DNA from: Vitreoscilla filiformis | GTDB lineage: Bacteria; Pseudomonadota; Gammaproteobacteria; Burkholderiales; Burkholderiaceae_C | Reading direction: 5' to 3' | Length of the DNA: 64,000 bases | Assembly (NCBI RefSeq): GCF_002222655.1 | Contig: NZ_CP022423.1 | Location: 1,550,001-1,614,000 of the forward strand | Part shown: positions 50,797 through 57,923 of the stretch, piece by piece | How positions within the stretch are numbered: position 1 is the first letter of the stretch | Layout: every line of letters begins with the position of its first letter | Notes under the pieces: generated by a model | The model's database searches: none | What the model saw: only the letters and a program-made list of their open reading frames with translations | What the model was told of the DNA's origin: nothing | Translations under genes and position numbers: made by a program

Positions 50797-52458
50797 ATGC
50801 CCATGCTGAACCTGGGCCAGATGACACCCCGCGATGCCGTGCGTGTGTTTGCAGAGCGCGGCGATCTGCTGCCGTCGTTCCGATGGCAGGATGTGTTCCA
50901 GGACGAACACGCGCGCGGCGTGGCCGTGGCTGGCGTAGCGCGGCTGGACATCCTGAACTTGTTCCAGGGCACGCTCGACCAGGCCATCCAGGAGGGGCGG
51001 GGCGACAAATGGTTCCGCGAGGCCATGCGGGGCGAGCTGGTGGCCAAGGGATGGTGGGGTGACATCGAGATCACCGACCCTGAAACGGGGGAGGTTCGCA
51101 CGACGCGGTTTGATGACCGTCGCCTGAACCTCATCCTCGACACCAACACCCGCATGACCCATGCGGCGGCGCGCTGGCAGCGCATGGAACAGCAGAAGGC
51201 CCGCAAGCCCCTGGGGCTGTACCAGACGATGCACGATGGGCGGGTGAGTGCCCAGCATGCGTTGTATGACGGGGTCTGCCTGCCGTTGGACGACCCATGG
51301 TGGAACACACACTACCCACCGTGCCGCTACCGCTGCCGCTGCCAGGCGTTTTCACTCGACGAAAAAGAGTTGCAAAGGCGCCAGGATGCCGGGCAAACGA
51401 TCAAGCGGACTGCGCCGGCTGAGCCCGACATCGAGTACATCCACCCCGGCACAGGCGAGGTGATGCAAGTGCCCATCGGCGTGCACCCGAACTTTGCCTA
51501 CAACCCTGGCAGGGCTGGGATGCGGGACAAGGGGCTGGTGGATGCCATCAAAGCCACGGCGCCACTGTTGCCTCCCCAGGTGGCGCAGGTGGTATTGGCT
51601 GACATCGTGCGCGCCATGCCCGACTTGGCGCCTCAGCTCAGCACGCCACTGACGCCGCACCAGTTTGCTCAGGGGCTGAAGGATGCGCGGCTGGAGCCCT
51701 ACGAAATCACCCCTGCCCAACTGCATGCCCTCACAGACGGGCGACTGGATCCGCAGGCCCTGGTGCGCGCCATCACTGGCACAGATCAATTGCCACCACC
51801 TGTGATGGGTGGGGAAAACGCATCGTGGATGGTGGTGATGAAAGAGCGCAATGGGCCGGGTGTGACGGTGCGCGGGCACAACGTGCCAATGCCAGGCGGG
51901 ACAGCCACGATGCTCACGCAGACGTTCGACTTCAACACGGGCACGGCCCGGCTGGATTTGCTGGAACTGCCCGAGGCCATGCAAGGCGCAGGTGTTGTCA
52001 AGCGGTTGATGTCGGCGTTGGTGCCCGAGTACCAGCGCATGGGGATGCGGCGCATCGAGTTGATTGCCAACCTGGACGTGGGCGGCTACGCCTGGGCACG
52101 CTACGGGTTCGCCCCCGTGCCCAAGACGGGCACGTTTGCCTATTCACGAGGGGTTGATCCGCTGGCCCTGTTGGCACAGCAGACGCTGCCTGCTGTGGCG
52201 CGCCAAGAGCTGGCCGACTTCCAGAGCGCGTTTGACGCGCTGCAAGACGACAATCGCTGGGTGCGCGACCTGCTGTCAGTGGACACGCCTGCGCTGAATG
52301 TCATCCTGGCGGGTGTGCCGGAATACGCCCACATGCCGGGGGGTGTCACACTCATGAAGGCTCTGCTGATGGGCAGCGCCTGGGAGGGCATGCTGCCCTT
52401 TGATGATGCGCTGGCGATGCGCCACTTCTGGAGTTATGTCCATGCCTCTACCAAGTGA
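50797..52458 (+). CDS. MuF-like head morphogenesis protein with GNAT-like domain
   Basis: This 553-residue minor head protein has the MuF core (about 1-215), with ILDTNTRMTHAAARWQRME and the Cys/His-bearing PLDDPWWNTHYPPCRYRCRCQAFS. From about 345 to 455 there is a segment with a GNAT pattern: WMVVMKERNGPGVTV strands, MQGAGVVKRLMSALVPEYQRMG as motif A (QxxGxV then helix) and GGYAWARYGFAPVP as the last strand. The final about 100 residues are helical. The acetyltransferase resemblance is by eye; it could be degenerate. No stop separates the parts, so it is a fusion. Confidence 0.8.
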   Translation: MPMLNLGQMTPRDAVRVFAERGDLLPSFRWQDVFQDEHARGVAVAGVARLDILNLFQGTLDQAIQEGRGDKWFREAMRGELVAKGWWGDIEITDPETGEVRTTRFDDRRLNLILDTNTRMTHAAARWQRMEQQKARKPLGLYQTMHDGRVSAQHALYDGVCLPLDDPWWNTHYPPCRYRCRCQAFSLDEKELQRRQDAGQTIKRTAPAEPDIEYIHPGTGEVMQVPIGVHPNFAYNPGRAGMRDKGLVDAIKATAPLLPPQVAQVVLADIVRAMPDLAPQLSTPLTPHQFAQGLKDARLEPYEITPAQLHALTDGRLDPQALVRAITGTDQLPPPVMGGENASWMVVMKERNGPGVTVRGHNVPMPGGTATMLTQTFDFNTGTARLDLLELPEAMQGAGVVKRLMSALVPEYQRMGMRRIELIANLDVGGYAWARYGFAPVPKTGTFAYSRGVDPLALLAQQTLPAVARQELADFQSAFDALQDDNRWVRDLLSVDTPALNVILAGVPEYAHMPGGVTLMKALLMGSAWEGMLPFDDALAMRHFWSYVHASTK

Positions 52459-52675
52459 CTTTGACCCGTTTGCAGGCGATGCCCTGCGGCCTCGCGGTGA
52501 TGCCATGTACCAAATGGTGGGAGGTAGGCCGACCAATGCGGCGCTGCACCACTCCATCCTCGACGGCGGCCCCGCTGAGGTCGATGAGGAGTTGATGGCG
52601 GCAAACCGCGCCCGTGCGATTGACGGGGGCGTACCGGTGGATGTAGCGGAGCGGTTGTTCAAGGTTAAAAAATGA
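52442..52675 (+). CDS. Small prophage protein of unknown function
   Basis: This 77-residue protein is acidic (PSDFDPFAGDALRPRGDAMYQM) with a helical end (EELMAANRARAIDGGVPVDVAERLFKVKK). Its start overlaps the end of the head protein gene by 17 bp and its stop overlaps the next start by 4 nt. No family was recognised. Confidence 0.65.
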   Translation: MPLPSDFDPFAGDALRPRGDAMYQMVGGRPTNAALHHSILDGGPAEVDEELMAANRARAIDGGVPVDVAERLFKVKK

Positions 52676-53217
52676 GCAACGACGCCGGATTGGTCGGGGA
52701 TTTGATTGGTGAAGAGCGGCTGCTGGCGCTGTTGCGCCAAGCGGTTCAGCGACTGGACAACCTCCAACCGATGTTGGAAAACATCGGAGCAGACTGGGAA
52801 GGGCGCATCCGAGAGCGGTTCAGCACCAAGCAAGCGCCAGACGGCAGTGCGTGGACGGGGTTGTCCCCCGCTACGCAGAAGCGGTACGACGCTGAAGATA
52901 AGGGCCGCAGCCAGGGCACTTTGCTGGAACGCACGGGGACGATGCGGGACTCGTTGGCGTCTCAAGTGGATAACCGCGACAAGACCGCACCGACGCTGGA
53001 GGTGCTCATGTCCCGTCGGTCACACGGCGGAAAGACGGGGCCACTGGGCGGTGAGTGGAGCATCCCCCTGTTGCACGAATACGGCACCCACCGCATGCCG
53101 CGACGTGGGTTGTTCACTGCTGACCCGGAGCAGGGTGAGCTGGCGCCGGTAGATCGGGACGCTATTTCGGATGAGGTGGCGCACTGGCTTGCGGCCTCAT
53201 TTACCAATCCAACCTGA
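52672..53217 (+). CDS. Virion morphogenesis protein (Mu gpG-like)
   Basis: This 181-residue protein matches the phage virion morphogenesis family: RERFSTKQAPDGSAWTGLSPATQKRY, LLERTGTMRDSLASQV and LLHEYGTHRMPRRGLF are its hallmarks. In Mu-like phages gpG works in tail completion or head-tail joining. It stands between the MuF-like gene and the protease gene, the usual place. Confidence 0.88.
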   Translation: MSNDAGLVGDLIGEERLLALLRQAVQRLDNLQPMLENIGADWEGRIRERFSTKQAPDGSAWTGLSPATQKRYDAEDKGRSQGTLLERTGTMRDSLASQVDNRDKTAPTLEVLMSRRSHGGKTGPLGGEWSIPLLHEYGTHRMPRRGLFTADPEQGELAPVDRDAISDEVAHWLAASFTNPT

Positions 53218-53248
53218 GATATGAGCTTTCAGGCGCTGGCCCGAGCAT

Positions 53249-54388
53249 GTGGCCATGCGCTACTTGCTCGCCCTCCTCTCCTCCACCCTGGCCCTGTCGG
53301 GCAGTGCTGATACCTCCCAGGTGCAGGTGCTGCCGTTTGGCGAGTTTGCTGCGCGTGACGGCAGGCCAGGCCCAGGCAAGACCTGGAAGCTCACCGACGC
53401 TCAGGGCCGCGCCCTGGCTGCCAAGCTGAACGCCACGGCGGCCAAGACGCCGCTGGTAATCGACTACGAACACCAAACCCTCCAAGCCGAGGAAAACGGC
53501 AAGCCGGCCCCTGCTGCGGGCTGGATGAAGGCCTTCGCCTGGCGCGATAGGCAAGGCCTGTGGGCCACCACTGACTGGACGGAGGCCGCCAAGGGGTACA
53601 TCGCAGCGCGCGAGTACCTCTACATCAGCCCCGTGCTGCGCTACGACCCGGCCACCGGCGACGTGGTGGGCCTGGAGATGGCCGCCCTCACCAATTACCC
53701 CGCACTGCTGGGCATGGCTGCCGTTGAGGCACGCCTGCGCGCCCAGCTCCACCCCCAGGAGCCCACCGACATGGATTTGCTCAAGCTGCTGCAAGCCCTG
53801 TTCAACCTGCCCCAGGCCACGGCCGAGCAGATGCACAGCCACATCACCACCCTGAAAGCCAAAGCCGAGCAAGACGCCGCCACGGCCACTGCTGCCGCTG
53901 CGCTCAAGACGGCGCTGACCCAGCTCAAGACCGACCTGGGCCTGCCAACCGAAGGCGACATCACCGCCCCGCTGGCGGCGCTCAAGACCAAGCTGAATGG
54001 CGGCACGGGCGATGCCGCCGGCATGGAGGCCCTGCGCGGCATGTTGGCCACGACCCAGAGCGAGCTGGCCACGCTCAAGGCAAGCGCCCAACAGCGGGAG
54101 CTGGATGAACTGCTGGCCGCTGCCATCCCCACCAAGTTCGTACCGGCCATGCGCGCCGCGCTGGAAAAGCTGGGCAAGACGGACATCGCCCAACTGCGCG
54201 CGATGGTGGAGGCCCAGCCTGCGATGAACGCCCCGCTGCTGGATGGCCAGAACGGCGGCAAGAGCCCGCCGCCGGGCGACCCCAATGCTGAGCTGAATGC
54301 GACCGAGCTGGGCGTGTGCCGCGCGATGGGTCTCACCCCCGAGGCCTACAAGAAGCAAAAAGTGGCGATGGCTGCGGCCAACGCCTGA
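53249..54388 (+). CDS. Phage I-like capsid protease/scaffold protein
   Basis: This 379-residue protein is of the Mu gene I type. The first about 165 residues hold the protease part (VQVLPFGEFAARDGR, PLVIDYEHQTLQAEENGKPAPAAGWMK, REYLYISPVLRYDPATGDVVGL). The rest is a scaffold with coiled coils (EQMHSHITTLKAKAEQD, TTQSELATLKASAQQRELDELL). ATG 53249 or 53255 starts it. An in-frame ATG with its own ribosome binding site at 53771 could make the scaffold alone. Confidence 0.85.
   Translation: MAMRYLLALLSSTLALSGSADTSQVQVLPFGEFAARDGRPGPGKTWKLTDAQGRALAAKLNATAAKTPLVIDYEHQTLQAEENGKPAPAAGWMKAFAWRDRQGLWATTDWTEAAKGYIAAREYLYISPVLRYDPATGDVVGLEMAALTNYPALLGMAAVEARLRAQLHPQEPTDMDLLKLLQALFNLPQATAEQMHSHITTLKAKAEQDAATATAAAALKTALTQLKTDLGLPTEGDITAPLAALKTKLNGGTGDAAGMEALRGMLATTQSELATLKASAQQRELDELLAAAIPTKFVPAMRAALEKLGKTDIAQLRAMVEAQPAMNAPLLDGQNGGKSPPPGDPNAELNATELGVCRAMGLTPEAYKKQKVAMAAANA
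53771..54388 (+). CDS. Internal in-frame scaffold product
   Basis: ATG at 53771, in frame with the protease gene, is preceded by AGGAG 10 nt upstream and begins MDLLKLLQALFNLPQ. It gives a 205-residue protein equal to the scaffold half. In Mu, the scaffold gene Z is made from such an internal start in gene I, so the same arrangement is likely here. Confidence 0.55.
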   Translation: MDLLKLLQALFNLPQATAEQMHSHITTLKAKAEQDAATATAAAALKTALTQLKTDLGLPTEGDITAPLAALKTKLNGGTGDAAGMEALRGMLATTQSELATLKASAQQRELDELLAAAIPTKFVPAMRAALEKLGKTDIAQLRAMVEAQPAMNAPLLDGQNGGKSPPPGDPNAELNATELGVCRAMGLTPEAYKKQKVAMAAANA

Positions 54389-54419
54389 CCCACCCTCCTG
54401 ACCGCACCGAGGCGCACCC

Positions 54420-54848
54420 ATGACTGCTCTCACCTCTGATCGCAACGTCCGCACGAAGGGCTGTGGCCCGCGTGTGTTCCCCGTCGGCGCCAGCATGTTG
54501 CTGTACGCCGGCGCGCTGGCCGCCATAAATGCCAGCGGCTACCTCGTCAAGGGCAGCACCAGCACCACGCTGCGCGGCGTGGGCGTCATCACCCGCCGCG
54601 TGGACAACTCCACCGGTGCCAATGGCGATGTGAAGGCCGAGGTGTCGGCGGGCTGCTGGCCGTTCAAGAACAGCACCAGCACCGACCAGATCACCCGCGC
54701 CCACATCGGCATGACGCCCTACATCGTGGATGACCAGACCGTGGCCCTGACCTCGGGCAGCTCCACCCGCAGCACCACGGGCGGCCAGATCTGGGATGTG
54801 GACGACGACGGCACCGTCTGGATCTTCTGGGGCGGCGACGAGTGCTGA
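54420..54848 (+). CDS. Probable capsid decoration protein
   Basis: This 142-residue protein is rich in Gly, Ser, Thr and beta-strand patterns (YLVKGSTSTTLRGVGVITRRV, TPYIVDDQTVALTSG, GQIWDVDDDGTVWIFW). It lies directly between scaffold and major capsid genes, where capsid-stabilising proteins are encoded. No family name is certain. Confidence 0.65.
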   Translation: MTALTSDRNVRTKGCGPRVFPVGASMLLYAGALAAINASGYLVKGSTSTTLRGVGVITRRVDNSTGANGDVKAEVSAGCWPFKNSTSTDQITRAHIGMTPYIVDDQTVALTSGSSTRSTTGGQIWDVDDDGTVWIFWGGDEC

Positions 54849-54895
54849 TGCAGCACTGAAGCCACGCAACCAACAGTCTCAAGGACACACGCACC

Positions 54896-55786
54896 ATGCA
54901 AGTCACCACCCACAACCTGCGCACGCTCAACGTGGGCTACAGCGCGGCGTTTGCCGAAGGCCTGGGCGCTGCCCCGGCGATGGGTTTGCAGTTCGCCACC
55001 CCGGTGCCCAGCACCACAGCCGAAGAGGAATACGCCTGGCTGGGCTCGACCACGAGTTTCCGGGAATGGCTGGGTTCCCGGCAGTACCAAAGCCTGGAAG
55101 AGCACGGCTACACGATCAAAAACAAGGAGTTTGAAAACTCGTTCAAGGTCAAGCGCACGGCCATCGAAGATGACCAGCACGGTGTTTACGCCCCGGTGTC
55201 GCGCCAGCTCGGCCAAGATGCTGCGCTGCACCCGGATGAACTGCTGTTTGGCCTGCTGCAATCTGGGTTCGACACCAAGTGTTTTGATGGCCAGTACTTT
55301 TTCGACACCGATCACCCGGTGGGTTTGGCCGGCAACCAGTCCAGTTTCTCGAACTACGACGGCGGCTCGGGCACGGCGTGGTATTTGCTGGACACCTCGC
55401 GCTACATCAAGCCGCTCGTGTTTCAAAAGCGCCGGGACTACGCCTTCAACGCGATCACCAACATCAACAGCGAGCGCGTTTTCGAAATGAACGAGTTCGT
55501 TTGGGGCGCTGATGCACGGGTGAATGTGGGTTTTGGCCTGTGGCAACTGGCCCGTGCCAGCCGCCAGACGCTGGACGTGAGCAACTACGCCGCCAGCCGC
55601 GCCGCAATGATGAATGTGCGCAGTGACGCCGGGAAACCCCTGGTGGTGCGCCCCTCCGTGTTGCTGGTGCCTCCCTCGCTGGAGCGCCAAGCGCTGGACA
55701 TCCTCACCGCCGAGCGTCTGGCCAACGGCCAGAGCAACACCATGCGGGACACCGCCAAGGTGGTGGTTTGCCCCTGGCTGTCCTGA
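54896..55786 (+). CDS. Major capsid protein (Mu gpT-like)
   Basis: This 296-residue head shell protein has Mu gpT marks: LRTLNVGYSAAFAEGLG, YAWLGSTTSFREWLGSRQYQSL, YTIKNKEFENSFKVKRTAIEDDQ and FDGQYFFDTDHPV. The C-terminal half has LLVPPSLERQALDILTAERLANG. AAGGACACACGCACC precedes the ATG, giving a workable ribosome binding site. The length matches the family. Confidence 0.92.
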   Translation: MQVTTHNLRTLNVGYSAAFAEGLGAAPAMGLQFATPVPSTTAEEEYAWLGSTTSFREWLGSRQYQSLEEHGYTIKNKEFENSFKVKRTAIEDDQHGVYAPVSRQLGQDAALHPDELLFGLLQSGFDTKCFDGQYFFDTDHPVGLAGNQSSFSNYDGGSGTAWYLLDTSRYIKPLVFQKRRDYAFNAITNINSERVFEMNEFVWGADARVNVGFGLWQLARASRQTLDVSNYAASRAAMMNVRSDAGKPLVVRPSVLLVPPSLERQALDILTAERLANGQSNTMRDTAKVVVCPWLS

Positions 55787-55820
55787 GCCGGCCTTTACTG
55801 AACATCAAGGAAACCACGTC

Positions 55821-56126
55821 ATGGGTATCAAGCAAGTGCAGGCGCTGGCGATTGCGGCCACGTCTGAAAAGGGTTTTCGCCGCGCCGGTCGTTTCTGGGG
55901 GCCGGGCACCCAAAAGGTGCCGGTGGGTGAATTCACCGAAGCGCAACTGGCCGCCCTGCGCGATGAAGCCGGCAAGGGTTTGGTGGTGGTGGACACCACG
56001 ATGGAAATCGAGGTGCCCGATGCTGCCAAAGCCCCGGCTGAATCCCCCGCTGCTGCATCGGCTGCTGGTGCCGCACCGCCCGCTGAAGATCCCGCGCCGG
56101 CCAAGCCCGCCAAGGGCAGCAAGTAA
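55821..56126 (+). CDS. HI1506-like / Mu gp35-like protein
   Basis: This 101-residue protein has a compact N-terminal domain (ATSEKGFRRAGRFWGPGTQKVPVGEFTEAQLAALRDE) and an Ala/Pro-rich disordered tail. The FRRAGRFW and F.EAQLAAL patterns match the HI1506-like proteins next to gpT in Mu-like phages. AAGGAAA stands upstream of ATG 55821. Confidence 0.78.
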   Translation: MGIKQVQALAIAATSEKGFRRAGRFWGPGTQKVPVGEFTEAQLAALRDEAGKGLVVVDTTMEIEVPDAAKAPAESPAAASAAGAAPPAEDPAPAKPAKGSK

Positions 56127-56163
56127 CCGCGCTCCCTGAGCGCAGCCGAAGGGAGCCCGCCCC

Positions 56164-56583
56164 ATGAGCTACATCACCCCAGCGGATTTGTTGGCCGAGT
56201 TTGGCGAGGACGAGATGATCGACCTCACCGACCGCGCCACGCCCCGCACCCACGCTGTGGATACCGCTGTGGCCCAACGCGCTTGCGACCGGGCCAATTC
56301 GGAGGTGGATGCGGTGCTGATGGGGCGCTACACGCTGCCACTCTCATCGGTGCCGGTGCTGCTGCGCTACATCGCGCAGGATCTGGCGTATTTCTATTTG
56401 CACCTGGGCACGCCGCCCGAGCACATCAAAACCCGCTACGACACGGCGCAAAAGAACCTGGGTTTCATCCGCCGAGGTGAATTGCAATTGGGTGTCGATG
56501 CAGTGGGTGCGCCGCTGGTGGATACCAGCAGCAATTTGCCAGCCGTGGTTTCTGACGGGCGCAACTTCAAACGGGGTTATTGA
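56164..56583 (+). CDS. DUF1320 protein (Mu gp36-like)
   Basis: This 139-residue head-tail protein has YITPADLLAEFGEDEMIDLTDR, CDRANSEVDAVLMGRYTLPL and YYLH-like DLAYFYLHLGTPPEHIKTRYD, all DUF1320 marks. It probably sits in the neck of the virion. It is followed with no gap by the gp37-like gene. Confidence 0.88.
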   Translation: MSYITPADLLAEFGEDEMIDLTDRATPRTHAVDTAVAQRACDRANSEVDAVLMGRYTLPLSSVPVLLRYIAQDLAYFYLHLGTPPEHIKTRYDTAQKNLGFIRRGELQLGVDAVGAPLVDTSSNLPAVVSDGRNFKRGY

Positions 56584-57038
56584 TGGGCGCCCCGAACAAC
56601 TCGGCATGGGCGGCGGACTTCCTTTTTGTAGGACGTGCCATGGCGGCGCGGCTGGCTGCGAGTGTCCCTGCGCTGCGTGAGAGTTTGATGGTGGATGAAA
56701 TCGAACCGACAGCCACCAGGACGCGCCAAGTTCCTGCGGCTTTGGTGATGCTGCATGACCAATCCCCAGACGGCGGGGGGGATGGGTATTCGGACGTGTC
56801 TGTGGTCAGGCAGCAATGGCTGGTGTTCCTGGTCGATAAAACCGGGCGCAATACCGCTGACCGAGGTGGTGAAAAGGTGGGGCCGTTGCTGCCGCAAATT
56901 GTCCAATGCCTGCACGGATGGCGTGTGCCTGGCACAAGCCGCAATCTGGCATGGGCGCCTGGTGCCCCCACACCGAAGTATTTCCAAGATGGCACCGTGA
57001 TGTTTCCGCTGCTGTTTTCAACTCAGTTTTCAGTTTGA
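56583..57038 (+). CDS. Gp37-like neck protein
   Basis: This 151-residue protein has AARLAASVPALRESLMVDEIEP, VSVVRQQWLVFLVDK and GEKVGPLLPQIVQCLHGW, similar to gp37 proteins of Mu-like phages that act in head-tail joining. ATG at 56583 overlaps the DUF1320 stop; a TTG precedes it in frame. Confidence 0.75.
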   Translation: MGAPNNSAWAADFLFVGRAMAARLAASVPALRESLMVDEIEPTATRTRQVPAALVMLHDQSPDGGGDGYSDVSVVRQQWLVFLVDKTGRNTADRGGEKVGPLLPQIVQCLHGWRVPGTSRNLAWAPGAPTPKYFQDGTVMFPLLFSTQFSV

Positions 57039-57058
57039 TTCGCTGAGAAAGGCTTCCC

Positions 57059-57787
57059 ATGAACTCGAAATCATTGCTCCTGGTTGGCAGTCTGTACGCC
57101 CGCGCGGTGGGTACCACGGGCGCCTTCTTCCCTTTGCTGAATGGCAAGGCGGAAATTACCCACAGCCTGGACACCCAGGACGTACCGAACTACGGCCGCA
57201 CAGGCGGTGGCAAGGATCAAATCCTCTCCCGCGTGAAAGACGTCAAGGTGGAGCTGGAGCTGTGGCGTTGGGACAAGCGGAACTGGGCGCTGGCGTTGGG
57301 GGCGCCGGAAAGCGCCATCGTGGACACCGCCCCGGTGGTCGATGAGGCCCATGTTGCGTATGTGGGCGGCATGGTGCGGTTGAACCATGTCGCGTCGGCG
57401 ATCACCGGTGTCAAGGATGCATCCAATGCTGCGTGCATTGAAGGGACGGACTACAAGCTGGTGCCGGGTGGCCTGATCCCCTTGGAAGGCGGCAGCATTG
57501 CCGATGGGGAGGCCATCAAGGTCAGTTACACCAAGGCCGCGTACATCAACTACCAGGCCTGCACGCGCTTGGATGCCGAGCTGGAGTGCTTTTACGTCGG
57601 CGAAAACGAGAACGATGGCAACAAGTTGGTGACGGCTGACTTCCATCGCTTGTACGTGCCGCCGACCGACAAGATTGCACTGATGGGCGAAAAGCTGCAA
57701 AGCCTGAAGCTCAAAGCCGAACTGCTGGCCGACACAACGAAGGGCCAAGGCCTCAGCGCGTTCTACAGCCTGCGCGCCCAGGTGTGA
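57059..57787 (+). CDS. Tail tube protein
   Basis: This 242-residue protein has the beta-rich pattern of tail tube subunits: LNGKAEITHSLDTQDVPNYGRTGGGKDQ, VKVELELWRWDKRNWALALG, then DYKLVPGGLIPLEGGSI and VSYTKAAYINYQACTRL. Its end (LKLKAELLADTTKG) is also typical. Lack of a sheath gene beside it points to a non-contractile tail. It is followed by the palindrome-rich gap. Confidence 0.85.
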   Translation: MNSKSLLLVGSLYARAVGTTGAFFPLLNGKAEITHSLDTQDVPNYGRTGGGKDQILSRVKDVKVELELWRWDKRNWALALGAPESAIVDTAPVVDEAHVAYVGGMVRLNHVASAITGVKDASNAACIEGTDYKLVPGGLIPLEGGSIADGEAIKVSYTKAAYINYQACTRLDAELECFYVGENENDGNKLVTADFHRLYVPPTDKIALMGEKLQSLKLKAELLADTTKGQGLSAFYSLRAQV

Positions 57788-57910
57788 TGCCGAACGGTTC
57801 GGCATTCTGGGCAGTGATACCGCACCGTGCGGTGTGACTGCCTATATAAATCAATAACTTAGCTTTGTTTTTACTCCGCACCGTGCGGAGGAATGCCGAA
57901 CGGTTCGGCA
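57787..57910. promoter_or_regulatory. Nested palindromes before the tape measure gene
   Basis: Palindrome A, ATGCCGAAC-G-GTTCGGCAT, is at 57787-57805 and again at 57893-57910 (last base pair lost). Palindrome B, CCGCAC-C-GTGCGG, is at 57820-57832 and again at 57876-57888. The order is A, B, AT-rich core (about 57840-57873, with TATATAAAT), B, A. No gene is in the gap. The same A core is found twice in the early gene at 39653-40621. Confidence 0.85.
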
Positions 57911-57923
57911 AAAAGGACGCTGC

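Noticed and set aside
57787..57910. Equivalence with the Mu central gyrase site
   Set aside because: The cluster may play that part, but the total prophage length is unknown, so its central position cannot be shown; kept only as one option in the finding.
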